Positions 11,891 through 22,653 of a stretch of DNA of 64,000 bases are shown piece after piece. Each line of letters starts with the position of its first letter. Within the stretch, counting starts at the first letter, position 1. The stretch spans positions 98,844,955 through 98,908,954 of the forward strand of contig NC_045436.1 in assembly GCF_002776525.5 (NCBI RefSeq), written 5' to 3'. A model generated the notes under the pieces. It saw only the letters and a list, made by a program, of their open reading frames with translations. It made no database searches and had not been told where the DNA came from. Both the position numbers and the translations under genes were made by a program. Source of the stretch: Piliocolobus tephrosceles (taxonomy: Eukaryota; Chordata; Mammalia; Primates; Cercopithecidae).

Positions 11891-12235
11891 ACAAAGAGAA
11901 AAAGTTATATGGGCTCTTGAATGACAAGATAAAGAAGTTGGGCTTTATTCAGAAGACAAATGGAAGAATGCTAAGGTTTTTGAGGTAGAAAGATGCAACA
12001 GACATACTTCTTGCCCTAAAAGAGTTTATAATTCACAGATAACCCAAACAGATAAAAGGAGAAGCTCAATACAAAGTACCATTTCATTAGTAGCAAATGA
12101 CTGACACAGAACAATTTATGCTACAGGAATGTGGCTAAGAATGTGGGCGGGGATAATTTGAAGAAAGTTAGAACTGCAAGGCTATAGGACATTCATAAGT
12201 GGAGAAGTCAGGGAGGAAATTGCCTCTCTTTTATT

Positions 12236-12361
12236 TTCCTTTTCTTTCCTCTTCTCCCCTCTCCCCTCCCCTCGCCTGTCCTCCCCTCCCCTTCCCTTTC
12301 CTTTCTTTTTTTTTTTCCTTTCCTTTCCTTTCCCTTCTCCTTTCCTTCTTTCTTTCTTTTT
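12236..12361. repeat. Long polypyrimidine tract
   Basis: About 125 bases almost wholly C and T on plus, built from CCCCT, CCTTTC and CTTT units with mirror-symmetric stretches. Mirror pyrimidine tracts can adopt H-DNA. It sits about 750 bp upstream of the last MYOZ2 exon and next to an Alu monomer tail, which may have seeded it. Confidence 0.9.
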
Positions 12362-12362
12362 A

Positions 12363-12480
12363 TCTGAGATGAGGTCTTGCTATGTCATCCAGGCTGGTCT
12401 CAAACACCTGGGCTCCAGTGATTCTCCTGCTTCAGCATCCCAGGTACTTGGGATTACAGATGTGAGCCACTGCACCCAGA
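12363..12480 (-). mobile_element. Alu monomer-like fragment
   Basis: About 120 bp of Alu-related sequence on minus ('gatgaggtcttgctatgtca' to 'atgtgagccactgcaccca'), joining the 5' and 3' parts of one arm without a second arm. Fits an old free Alu monomer (FLAM/FRAM) or an internally deleted Alu. Confidence 0.8.
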
Positions 12481-12491
12481 AGGGAATATCG

Positions 12492-12771
12492 TTTTTTTTT
12501 TTTTTTTGAGACAGGTTTTACTCTGTCACCCAGGCTGGAATGCAGTGGCATGATCTTGGCTCACTGCAACCTCTGCCTCCTGGGTTCAAGTAATTCTCCT
12601 GCCTCAGCCTCCTGAGTAGCTGGGATTTCAGTTGCCTGCCACCATGTCCAGCTAATTTTTGTATTTTTAGTAGAGACAGAATTTTGCCATATTGGCCAGG
12701 CTGGTCTCAAACTCCTGACCTCAGGTGATCCTCCTGCCTCGGCCTCCCAAAGTAAGCCACCACACCCGGCC
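12492..12771 (-). mobile_element. Alu SINE with 5' internal deletion
   Basis: Dimeric Alu on minus. Near its 5' end, 'cctcccaaagt' runs straight into 'aagccaccacacccggcc', so about 20 bases of the usual arm ('gctgggattacaggcgtg') are missing. A short flank similarity ('aatatc') may be the target duplication. Confidence 0.94.
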
Positions 12772-13109
12772 TAGAAATATCTTGAATAGGGGAAATATTG
12801 TTGGTAAAAGTACAAAGGCAAGACATATCTGTAATGAACTCAGTGTACAGGGAATAGATTAGTCCAGAACTAACAGTATATACAAAGGAACTTCAAATAA
12901 TTTGTTATCAATGTTTGGTTTTTCATAAAAGCATGGTCTTTAAAGTAGAAATGCTTGCCTCAGAGGTCAGAAAATGCCAATCATTCATAAAGTGTAAGTA
13001 AGCCCATAAAATCATGAATTAAACCCATAAAATCATGAAATTGTTTTCTATTTTGATAAATAAATTTGAATATTAATTAAGATCTGTTTTCTTTTTTTAT
13101 TTCCCACAG

Positions 13110-13344
13110 AGTTGCCACCCCATTTGGAGGTTTTGAGAAAGCATCAAAAATGGTTAAATTTAAAGTTCCAGATTTTGAGCTACTATTGCTAACAGATCCC
13201 AGGTTTATGTCCTTTGTCAATCCCCTTTCTGGCAGACGGTCCTTTAATAGGACTCCTAAGGGATGGATATCTGAGAATATTCCTATAGTGATAACAACTG
13301 AACCTACAGATGATACCACCATACCAGAATCAGAAGATCTATGA
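13110..13344 (+). CDS. MYOZ2: Myozenin-2 (calsarcin-1), terminal exon
   Basis: Last coding exon of MYOZ2, a striated-muscle Z-disc protein that binds alpha-actinin, filamin C and telethonin and tethers calcineurin. The exon begins after the acceptor 'ttcccacag'; its first base completes an Arg codon, and 77 codons follow to TGA at 13342-13344. The peptide starts VATPFGGFEKASKMVKFK, continues PDFELLLLTDPRFMSF and ends TTIPESEDL. In the 264-residue human protein this is about residues 188-264. The final ESEDL is the conserved class III PDZ ligand of the FATZ/myotilin families, which binds LDB3/ZASP and related proteins. Ile246, altered in a reported cardiomyopathy variant, is intact (codon 13285-13287). 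The ATG at 13150 is an internal Met codon, not a start. Confidence 0.96.
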
Positions 13345-13530
13345 AAAGAAAGTTGTATGTGCCACATAAAACTCTGAATATAAAAGTTGCTGTTTTACTA
13401 TTTTAATTACTGGCAAAGCCACTTGCATTTTTCATTAGTAGCAATAATAGCAATTTAGTGATTTTCCTTTTGTGACATTCAATTTCAATCTCAGATCAAA
13501 TACTAATAAACATTTAGAAATCTTACTTTA
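13345..13530 (+). other. MYOZ2: MYOZ2 3' untranslated region
   Basis: Follows the stop codon directly. The end is set about 20 bases after the AATAAA at 13505 and is approximate. AT-rich, repeat-free. Confidence 0.8.
13505..13510 (+). promoter_or_regulatory. MYOZ2: MYOZ2 polyadenylation signal
   Basis: Canonical AATAAA about 160 bases after the stop, with a T-rich stretch downstream (13555-13575). First such hexamer in the 3'UTR. Confidence 0.8.
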
Positions 13531-15049
13531 AAAAGCTTATAACTCACTTGTCTTCATTCATAATTTTGTTTTCACCTGGTTTAAAGAACCTAGACATTTT
13601 ATTGCAAAAGTTCAGTTGGAAAAGTAATTGACAAACAGTTTCACCTTTGTCTCATTTTATATGATTTATTGCAGGGTAAGTTTTTCAAGTGGAATCTAGA
13701 ATTAAAATACAGGGAGAGATATGAAGACTTATTCAGAGTTTCATCTAAGGGATGAAAGCTATGGAAGATGATGTACAAATGTTATTGATGGAGAAAAGGC
13801 TTGGGTGTGTCCTTTCTGGTGACCATGAGAAAATAATATGTCTTGATGAAGTCTTTTCATTAGTCACTCTTAGAATTCTAAAGTGCTTTGAACTTTTCAA
13901 TATGTTTTGAATCATTAGGTAATTATTCTGGATGATATTCTCCTAAGTTCAATTCAGTTATTATATTCATTTAGCATTAAGTCAAGGATACTGAGAGACA
14001 ATGACTCAAGGGACGTCATAGTACTATAGTTTTAAGGACCAAGGTGTGCCCAAAATTCAAGTTTCACAATTCCAATGCTGTGCATTGATTATGTTCAACT
14101 TTATATGTGCATTTTTAGAAGAGTAAGAACAAATAAAGTACACACTAATATACATATAAATACATACATGTATGTGAGAGAAGGAAAGAGTAAGTAACTT
14201 GAATTGGCAGCTTTTTTTGCTAAATCTTTAAATTCTGTTAAAATCCTCAAGTAACTGGGGAGTACATGCTTTAAGACACAAACAAAAACAAAGGGCATGA
14301 AAGTATCTGAAAGCAATGTAGCACACATCTATCATAATATATGTAATATACTGACACAGAAGACTCAAATTAAACTAATATAAAGTTATAGCTATATCTT
14401 AAAATATGATTATGGAAGTATATGACATATAACTTATAGAAATCAGTATCAATTTCTCCCATTTCAATTCAGTTAAGAGTTCTGTGATAGATGTTTATAG
14501 CAGAGAGGAAATGTCTCATCAATAGAAAACTGTCTATCAGATAAAGTTTAGGAGAGAGGAAGAAGGACTGTGTATAGTAATGAAAATAATATAACCCCTA
14601 GAAAGTAATAATGACAAAGTATTATATTTATACATACTATTGTAGAGAATTTGTATATTTTTAAATATGTCTTAAGATATCTTAATTTTATTTATAAGTT
14701 TTGGTGTTTACCTGTTTTAAAATGATCATGTTGGCATCTGTGATAAATTATCATTGAGGCTCCCATCATGCCATTTTTTGTTCATTTTAATCTTTAAAAA
14801 ATAAAAATTAGGCATATTCATTATGTATTTTGATGAAATGGTTTAGTTCTTTATTAACATCATGAAATGAGTCATTATTTTTAATGAAAATGAAATCTTT
14901 TGCATTATTTCAACCATTTCCAAATATACACTGTATGATTACTGTCCCTATTCTGCCAACCACTGAAAGTAGAGGCCAGCAATAAAGTATGTTAGCTACA
15001 GAACAGTACTCCCCAGTATCATAAAAGATAACTTAAAAAGAAAAATCCT
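13531..15049. other. Intergenic, nothing recognised
   Basis: AT-rich single-copy-looking sequence downstream of MYOZ2. No repeat consensus, reading frame with a domain, or regulatory cluster could be identified. Further AATAAA motifs (about 14100 on) could allow longer MYOZ2 transcripts, but nothing supports that. Confidence 0.6.
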
Positions 15050-15272
15050 AGCCGGGTGTGGTGGCTCACGCCTGTAATCCCAGCACTTTGGGAGGCCAAG
15101 ACAGGTGGATCACCAGGTCAGGAGATTTGAGACCATCCTGGATAACATGGTGAAACGCTGTCTCTACTATAAACGCTGTCTCTACTAAAAATACAAAAAA
15201 TTAGCCAGGCGTGGTGGCAGGTGCCTGTAGTCCCAGCTACTCGGGAGGCTGAGGCAGGAGAATGGCATGAAC
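15050..15272 (+). mobile_element. Alu SINE cut by an assembly gap
   Basis: Plus-strand Alu whose left arm and middle are present; it stops in the right arm at 'ggcatgaac' where N bases begin. An 18-bp unit starting 'aaacgctgtctctacta' is tandemly duplicated at 15153-15187, unusual for an Alu. The right arm and tail are missing from the assembly rather than shown to be deleted. Confidence 0.95.
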
Positions 15273-15282
15273 NNNNNNNNNN
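15273..15282. other. Assembly gap (10 N)
   Basis: Ten N bases. The round number suggests a placeholder of unknown true length, at minimum the missing Alu right arm and tail. Confidence 0.99.
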
Positions 15283-15736
15283 AGAAAAAGGAAAAATAAC
15301 CGTCTGTTCACTATTGTATTTCTTTCTTTCTTGAAAGTGTCTATTAATTCTATCTCAGCTGACACCTTTAGAAAGGCCAACATTTCACTCTGGTTATTAC
15401 ACAATTCAGAATTCAAAAGGAATTTCAAATGGGGTTTGATTAACCTGAAAAATAGCTAAATCTTTCAAAGTCAAAAAAATATGATAGTCTCTTTACAACA
15501 ACAGAAAGACTGTGACATTTTTTTCCACCTGCTTTTGTATAAATAAGATACGGAAAAAAGGAGAAAAAATATTTTTTAAAAAGGTAAAAATGAAAATTTG
15601 TTGCTGGAGTACTAAATGTCAGACACTAGTCATTTCCTTATAAAGACAATAATATATTTAATATTGTGTTTTCATAATTATTCTGTAAGGATGGCATTAC
15701 AAATAATCTCAATTTTATATTGAAAAGACTGAGCCA

Positions 15737-16047
15737 GGCCGGGCGTGGTGGCTCAAGCCTGTAATCCCAGCACTTTGGGAGGCCGACACGGGCGGATCAC
15801 GAGGTCAGGAGATCGAGACCATCCTAGCTAACACGGTGAAACCCCGTCTCTACTAAAAAATACAAAAAAACTAGCCAGGAGAGGTGGCGGGCGCTTGTAG
15901 TCCCAGCTACTCGGGAGGCTGAGGCAGGAGAATGGCGTAAACCCGGGAGGCGGAGCTTGCAGTGAGCTGAGATCCGGCCACTGCACTCCAGCCCGGGCGA
16001 CAGAGCAAGACTCCGTCTCAAAAAAAAAAAAAAAAAAAAAAGAAAAG
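15737..16047 (+). mobile_element. AluY, Old World monkey type
   Basis: Almost intact young Alu with cercopithecid variants ('aaactagccagg', 'ggcgtaaacccggg', 'agatccggccactgc'). A perfect target duplication 'aaaagactgagcc' lies at 15723-15735 and 16048-16060. Confidence 0.97.
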
Positions 16048-16060
16048 AAAAGACTGAGCC

Positions 16061-17716
16061 TCAGAGAACCAATATGACTTGAAATAAGCCTAGCTCATAA
16101 TCGGAAGAACTTGGTGAGTCTGGCTCTAAAGTACATGCTCGAAGAACACATGGTTCATAACTTTTCTCTAAGAATAAAGTTCAGCCTTAAAGTATTTAGA
16201 CAAAATAATAAAAATTCTCTATTATCTTAATTTTGAGCAAATACATCTATACACTGAGTAGTTTTAGAGTCACTATCCAGAGTTTTACAGGCATTCATAA
16301 AAAAACTGAACTTTCAGACTGTGTTGAAAGCAAACTAAATTAAACAGCAGTATGCACATTTAATTTTGAAATTGGAGAAGCACAAAAGTGCACTCCGATT
16401 AAACCTGCTCATTTCTGCTCAGTATTGTACACCTGTTTGATCTATGTAATCTTCCTTTTCTAAGGAGAAAGAGTGGGAAAGCAGAAGAAAGAAAGAATTA
16501 AGAAATGCATGACAGGCTGAAAGAAATCATCTAGTTAATAACATACCAAAACCACTCCTTCAAAAGAAAACATTTTCTACTTTTTAAAATGTTAGAGGAA
16601 ATTCTCTCAGATTTCATTATACTGTTAACTAGACTTCTGGGTCATGAAATTATATCTTCTATTTTAAGCCAATTTCTTCTAATATCATTGGCAGGACTGA
16701 TGATCAACTTACCAACTGTCCCCTGGATGATAACTACAGCTACATTAATAACCAAAGCTATGGTTAGAAAGACTATCTTTGGCTTTTAACTCTCCACTTC
16801 CTTTCATCATTTCTCAAACATTTTATTTTTTACCTCATACCTCAATATTTAAGAGGACTTGATAATTAAAAATAACTAATTATTGGTTATTACAAAATCA
16901 AGCCAAATATAGACAATAATTTTTAGTCAAAATGATCATTTATTGCATCTACCTTAAATTTTACATCTTCTAAATAGACCCATTTATAAATATTTTAGCA
17001 GCTTGGAAGTGGAGGGAGCCAATTAATCTTGCAAAGGCTAATATCGAGCAAAATGTCCAGTCGTGAGTATGAAAAGAACAGCCTGAACTTTTCAACTAAG
17101 GACACAGCTGTACCAGCACATTTATTAATTCTGGAATTTCTTCACTCTACTGCTTAGGCAAGATAAAACTTACATGGCATGATTGCAGTTTTTCAGCCAC
17201 AACTATCTTTTATTAAGCTTAGAAAAGTATTACTTTGTCCCTTTTCTTATGAAAAATAATTTTGCCCCCCACACTCTATTCTGTAGCAAGAAGGGCCGTT
17301 CACGTTCTATGAAAGGCGGAAAAGTGCCATGCTTTTACCAAAAGAGAAGCAAAGGCAATCCATTTCAAACTAACTGATCAAAGCACACTGCAAATATATC
17401 AAATAATTTTTTAAAAAATTATAATGCCTTTTACAAGTTAAACTTTCCTGAACTAACAAAAAAGGAAGTAAAAGTGTATAAGAGTTTTAACAGCTTCAAC
17501 TAAAATGTTATTAACTAAAAGCACGAGTTATTTGAATTTCTTAAATGGAGGAGCTGGATTGCAACCCAGGATATAAATTTACCCTGCCTTCTCAATGTAA
17601 TGTGATTTCAGTGGGAAGATTTGGTACATACGGGCAGAGAGAAAAAAAAGCTATTTGAAAGAGCTTATAGTTCAGATCAAAATAAGAATGTGCTTGTTAT
17701 TTTGTATTGTGTAATT
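16061..17716. other. Intergenic, nothing recognised
   Basis: About 1.65 kb without a recognisable repeat. An open frame at 17183-17377 has a basic C-terminal half but no known domain, no CpG or promoter context and no splice support. I treat it as chance. The lack of repeats makes this a place to check for conservation. Confidence 0.5.
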
Positions 17717-18003
17717 TTTTTTTTTAAGAGACAGTTTCTCATTCTGTCACTCAGGCTGGAATGCAGTGCACTGGCCTGGTTATAGCTTACCACTGCAGGC
17801 TCAAACTCCTAGGCTCAAGTGACCCTTCTGCCTCAGCCTCTTGAGTAATTGGGACTATAGGCATGCACTACCACATCTGGCTAATTTAAAAAATTTTTTT
17901 AAAGATAGGGTCTTGCTATGTTGCACAGCCTGGTAAAGTGATCCTCCCACCTAGGCTTTCCAAAGCATTAGGGTTACAGGTAGGCACCACCAAGCCCAGC
18001 CTG
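17717..18003 (-). mobile_element. Old Alu (AluJ-like)
   Basis: Strongly diverged dimeric Alu on minus with J-type features ('ctggttatagcttacc', 'caggctcaaactcctaggc'). Confidence 0.9.
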
Positions 18004-18489
18004 CATTGTGTAACATTTTGAAAAACATTTTTATGACAACTTAGGACAGTGCAGATGTTTCAGGAAACAGGACTGGAAAGTTAAAGGAAAAAAAGATAAA
18101 GTAAATGTCATTCCCTATTTTGAAATTGCTCATTAAAGAAACTGCATCACTAACAAAATAAATATAAAAGAAGGGGTATGTATGGAGGGAAAGGAAGGCC
18201 AGAGTGAAGTAGGCTGGAAGGAAATATAATTCAGGCTGTACAAAAGCTAACTGTGTTATTTTATGGTTTCTGAAGCTTTTTATTCACCTCTTTTAAAGTA
18301 TTTTTGGTCGACATAGACACAATTGTTTGATGTGGATTGTCATCTAAATAGATACTCTCATTACATTTATCATCTCTCACAAATAATATATTAAAACAAT
18401 TTTATTTAAAGGTTCCAGCTTCACAGTAACAAATTTACATGTTGATTTACCACAAATCAATGAGTAATCTCAAGCAATTTACTTCACAC

Positions 18490-19165
18490 TGTAAATCACA
18501 GTTTTCTCCAAGTATTTATATGGCTCAAACATCACCTCCTCCTAAGACCTTTCCTGACCACCTTTATTTAAAAGAGCACACTTCTAATCCCTTATTGGGC
18601 TTTTATTTTTCTTTACAGCACTTATCACTCCCCAACATGTGTTAGTCCAGATCCTCTGAGAAGCAGATGTGAAGATGAGATTAAATGTGCAAGCATTTTA
18701 TTAGGAGAAATGTATGTGTGAAAGAAAATGGGGAGGGAGTCAAAAATGTCTTGGAGATATATATACTCACCATGTACCCACAAAAATTAAAAATTAGAAA
18801 AAAATAAAGTCTGGGGGAGCCAGCAGGCCTAAAATGGAAATGCGTGCAAGTGTTCTAGGCTGTCATGCAATCTCAGGAAGATTCAGCAAGGCTGTTGGGA
18901 GATCCTTTGTTTCCCAGAAACCGCCTATCTTAGTGGCACTGTCATAGTCAGTCATTAGCTAGGAGTGGCCTGTGAAGGCAGCCTCTGCACCAATGCATTG
19001 TGGAGTTCAGAATACAGCATCACTGGGGCACCTGGCCAATTATGTTGCTGGTGTTCTACAAGGAGCATTCCAATGGCTGCCACACATATTTTTACATGTA
19101 TTTATTTCTTTATTGTTTAATTCTTTCACCAGAATGAATGCAGTCTGAGGGCAGGGATTTGCCTT
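18490..19165 (+). mobile_element. L2 LINE 3' remnant split by another repeat
   Basis: L2 phrases 'ctaagacctttcctgaccac' (18542) and 'ctttacagcacttatcac' (18611) are continued at about 19087 by 'acatgtatttatttctttat' and 'ctgagggcagggatttgcc' (19145). About 435 bp (18645-19080) of different sequence separates them. Confidence 0.75.
18645..19080. mobile_element. Unassigned insertion within L2
   Basis: Interrupts a collinear L2. It begins 'agtccagatcctctgagaag' and includes 'agcattttattagg'. At 18771-18808, 'ccatgtacccacaaaaatta' resembles an L1 3' tail, so the insert may itself be composite. No clear LTR ends or target duplication; family not recognised. Confidence 0.4.
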
Positions 19166-19167
19166 AT

Positions 19168-19515
19168 TTATTTATTTAATTGACAAATACAAAATTGTAT
19201 GTTAATCATGTATAACATGATGCTTTGAAATATGTATACATTGTGAAACATAGGCATTACCTCATATACTGATCATTCTCTGTGAGAACACTGAAAATCT
19301 CTTTTCATGATTTTCAAAATACAATGTTATTAATAACTATAGTCATCATGTTGTACACCAGATTTTTTGAACTTCCTCCTATGTAACTGAAATTTTGAAT
19401 CATTTCATCAATATCTTCCCAACCACTGCCCCCTTCCCAGCACCTGGTAACCACCATTCTACTCTCTACTTCTATGAGTTCAACTTTTTTAGATTCTGCA
19501 TATAAGTGAGATCAC
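19168..19515 (-). mobile_element. Old L1 (L1M) 3' end fragment
   Basis: Reverse complement of the 3'UTR of mammalian L1M elements: 'tataacatgatgctttgaaa', 'ctggtaaccaccattctac', 'tataagtgagatca'. Confidence 0.8.
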
Positions 19516-19567
19516 TTTAATTAACTGCTGTATCCTGTATGCCTGGTCCATTCTAAAGAATAATATT

Positions 19568-19868
19568 GGCTGGGCACGGTGGCTCATGCCTCTAATCCCA
19601 GCTCTTTGGGAGGCCGAGGCAGGCAGATCACCTGAGATCAGGAGTTCGAGACCAGCCTAGCCAACATGGTGAAGCCCCTTCTCTACTAAAAAATACAAAA
19701 ATTAGCTGGGCGCAGTGGTGGGCGCCTGTAATCCCAGCTACTCAGGAGGCTGAGGCAGGAGAATTGCTTGAACCCAGGAGACGGAGGTTGCAGTGAGCTG
19801 ACATGGTGCCACGTACTCCAGCCTGGGTGACAGAGTGAGATTCCATCTCAAAAAAAAAAAAAAAAAAA
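19568..19868 (+). mobile_element. Alu SINE (S-type)
   Basis: Full dimeric Alu beginning 'ggctgggcacggtggctcat' with an A tail. Flanks 'gaataatat' and 'gaacaatat' look like a diverged target duplication. Confidence 0.95.
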
Positions 19869-20104
19869 GGAACAATATCTATTTGTGAAATAAACATATC
19901 TGAATTATGGCAATAACATAAGTATCTATATTTTAAAAATGCATTATAAAACACATTATCCAATACTTGGTAAGTGCTCAATAAATGGAAGCAATTTGTA
20001 TTTAAAAAATGAAAAATTATTAAGATCACACAGTAAAAAAGCAATGGTATTCAGAACTAAATTAGATCAGAGATGACACTGGAATTACTTTGGGATAAAT
20101 ATAC

Positions 20105-20438
20105 TGATATGATTCGGCTCCGTGTTCCCACCTAAATCAAGGGAGGGAGCTGGTGGGAGGTAGTTGGATCAAAGGAATGGTTTATCTCATGCTGTTCTCG
20201 TGATAGGGAGTTCTCACAAAATCTGATGGTTTAAACGTGTTTCCCAGTTATCCCTTTGCTCCCACTCTCCTGCCACTTTGTGAACAAGGTACTTGCTTCC
20301 TCTTTGCCTTCTGCCATGATTGTAAGTTTCCTGAGGCCCCCAGCCATGTGGAATTGTGAGTCTATCAACTCTCCTTTCTTTATATATTACGCAGCCTCAG
20401 GTAGTATCTTTATAGCAGCATGAGAACGAACTAATACA
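20105..20438 (+). mobile_element. THE1-type MaLR solo LTR
   Basis: LTR beginning 'tgatatgattcggctccgtg' and ending 'gaacgaactaataca' (TG...CA). It is flanked on both sides by the 5-bp duplication 'tatac' (20100-20104, 20439-20443). No internal region, so it formed by LTR-LTR recombination of an ERVL-MaLR element. Confidence 0.95.
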
Positions 20439-20595
20439 TATACTTAGCCTGGATTTAGCATATATGTTGGAACAATTAGTATATTAAACATATACAGAGA
20501 ATCAGAAACACTAAAGTAGCCTATATTTTAGGATAAGCATTAGCATTAGCTCCATTCTCCAGACTCAAAACTGTCATTAAGATAGCCGATTTACA

Positions 20596-20888
20596 GGTCA
20601 GGCATGGTGGCTCACGCCTGTAATCTCAGCACTTTGGGAGACTGAGGCAGATGGATCACATGAGGCCAGGGGTTCCAGACCACCCTGGCCAACATAGTGA
20701 AACCCAGTCTCTACTAAAAATACAAAAATTAGCTGGGTGTGGTGGGGCGTACCTGTAATCCCAAGTACTTGGGTGGCAGAGGCACAAGAATCCCTCAAAC
20801 CTGGGAGGTGGAGGTTGCAGAGCCGAGATTGCACCACAGCACTCCAGCCTGGGTGACAGAGTGAGATCATGTCTCAAAAACAAAAAAA
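20596..20888 (+). mobile_element. Alu SINE (S-type)
   Basis: Dimeric Alu with a degraded tail. Flanks 'tagccgattta' (20583) and 'tagcctattta' (20891) form a target duplication with one mismatch. Confidence 0.95.
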
Positions 20889-21138
20889 GGTAGCCTATTT
20901 AGGAGCTTGCTAAAATGGTCTTATTTCTTGTGAGCATTCACAGTTTGCATATTATGTAAGAATTTTTAAAAACCAATATGGTGGATACTTTTCTTGATCA
21001 GTATACTGTACCTCTTTGGGAAGTGTATTATATAATCAGAAGGGTGTTCCCAGGGGATTGACATGTAGTACAGTACTGTCTCTTTTTTTTAATACAGGAC
21101 TTCTTCTAGGTCCTGTAGCACTCCAGGAAGAGTATCTA

Positions 21139-21396
21139 ATTTTTTTTTTTTTTTTTTTTGATCTCAGCTCACTGCAACCTCCGCCTCCCGGGCTCACGCC
21201 ATTCTCCTACCTCAGCCTCCCAAGTAGCTGGAACTACAGGCGTCCGCCGCCACGCCTGGCTAATTTTTTGCATTTTTTAGTAAAGACGGGGTTTCACCGT
21301 GTTTGCCAAGATGGTCTCAATCTCCTGACCTCATGATCTACCCGCCTCGGACTCCCAAAGTGCTGGGATTACAGGCGTGAGCCACTGCGCCCAGCC
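21139..21396 (-). mobile_element. Alu lacking part of its right arm
   Basis: The poly(T) (Alu tail on minus) abuts 'gatctcagctcactgcaacc', so the last 45 or so bases of the Alu body before the tail are missing. The target duplication 'aagagtatcta' (21128-21138, 21397-21407) is perfect, so the copy inserted in this form or lost the segment afterwards. Confidence 0.95.
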
Positions 21397-21407
21397 AAGA
21401 GTATCTA

Positions 21408-21950
21408 TTTTAAAACATAAAGTCAAATATGAACAGGGACCACATTTATTTAAGAAATACACATATATAATATTTTGATTTGTTTTCTTATTCTGTCTAC
21501 ATTTTTAACATACCTAAAAATTTGTAAAATATTGGATATAAATCAACCTGAAAGAAAACGAACCGTTTTTCAAGGATATATCATCAACAAAGCTGGTAAA
21601 TATTTCTGGTTTATCAAGTTCAATCAACTTGTTTTCCCTTTGATCTTCCCAAATGAAATTTACATTAATGACAAAAGCAAACCACTTTTCCTTTTGGCAA
21701 CAGAAGGTCACCATTATTAATAATTTCCTTACTCTCTCCTAGCCTCGATTCCTTACACTTTACTGGCCATTTGAAACTTAAGAGTTCCCTTATCAAAAGA
21801 ACTAGATCAAACAATAGACTTTGAATATGAAATTATTTTTCACATTAATTTTACAAATACTGTAACACAAATATATTTTACAAGTTTAAATAAAGTACCT
21901 TTCCACCTTCTTAAAAGATTCCTCACTTCCTAAATAGAAACCGCAGGGGA
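21408..21950. other. Intergenic, nothing recognised
   Basis: AT-rich. Open frames on both strands (21475-21720, 21514-21714) overlap and show no domain; treated as chance. Confidence 0.5.
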
Positions 21951-21960
21951 AACAATGCAA

Positions 21961-22270
21961 TTTTTTTTTTTTTTTTTTTTTTTTTTTGAGACCGAGTCTC
22001 CCTCTGTTGCCCAGGCTGGAGTGCAGTGGCAGGATCTCGGCTCACTGCAAGCTCCGCCTCCCAGGTTCACCCCATTCTCCTGCCTCAGCCTCCCGAGTAG
22101 CCGGGACTACAGGTGCCCGCCACCATGCCTGGCTAGTTTTTTTTGTATTTTAGTAGAGACAGAGTTTCACCATGTTAGCCAGGATGTTCTTGATCTCCTG
22201 ACCTCCTGATCCGCCCATATCGGCCTCCCAAAAGGGCTGGGATTACAGGCGTGAGACACCACGCCTGGCC
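21961..22270 (-). mobile_element. AluY SINE
   Basis: Young Alu on minus with a 27-base T run. Target duplication 'aacaatg' at 21951-21957 and 22271-22277. Confidence 0.95.
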
Positions 22271-22299
22271 AACAATGTTATTAAGGATCATATATAAGA

Positions 22300-22485
22300 T
22301 AGTAGTGGTGCATCTGTAGTCCCAGCTTCTCAGGAGATTGAGACAGGAGAATCACCTGAGCCTGGCAAATGGCGGTTGCAGTGAACCGAGATCACACACC
22401 ACTACTCTCCAGTCTGGGAGACAGAGCGAGATACCGTCTCACCAAAAACAGAAAAAAAGAAAAAAAAAAAGAAAAAAAAAAAAGA
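22300..22485 (+). mobile_element. Alu right-half fragment
   Basis: Diverged Alu from 'gtggtgcatctgtagtccc' through an A-rich tail with G interruptions. The left arm is absent. Confidence 0.85.
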
Positions 22486-22653
22486 ATGGATAAAAGCAGC
22501 CGAACAGATAGTAGAAACTAATTAAAATATAACTAATTTAATTATTTCCAGGAAGCCAATAGAAACACTGTAGCATTTATTTTCTGCGTAGATCTCATGA
22601 ATTTATCATCAAAGGCCATTTAAAAATCTGTCGTTTGGAGGATCTAGTTTCTT

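Larger units (their letters stand above)
1..13109 (+). other. MYOZ2: MYOZ2 last intron (partial)
   Basis: Everything upstream of the MYOZ2 terminal exon acceptor at 13109 is read as its last intron; its 5' end lies outside the window. I looked for the preceding exon and did not find it. The interval is almost entirely repeats (L2, MIR, Alu, MaLR LTR, MER1), listed separately. The acceptor has a good polypyrimidine tract and ends in cacag. Intron assignment is inference from the exon and the known gene structure. Confidence 0.85.

Noticed and set aside
13150..13344. Start of MYOZ2 at the first ATG of this exon
   Set aside because: The homologous peptide continues upstream of that Met to the splice acceptor, so the Met is internal.
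17183..17377. Short frame with basic C-terminal half
   Set aside because: No domain, no promoter or splice context, not recognised; kept only as part of an unassigned stretch.
22300..22485. A-rich block at 22440-22485 as the poly(A) tail of the MRPL42 pseudogene
   Set aside because: The pseudogene is on minus, so its tail would be poly(T) on plus; these A runs belong to the Alu fragment.
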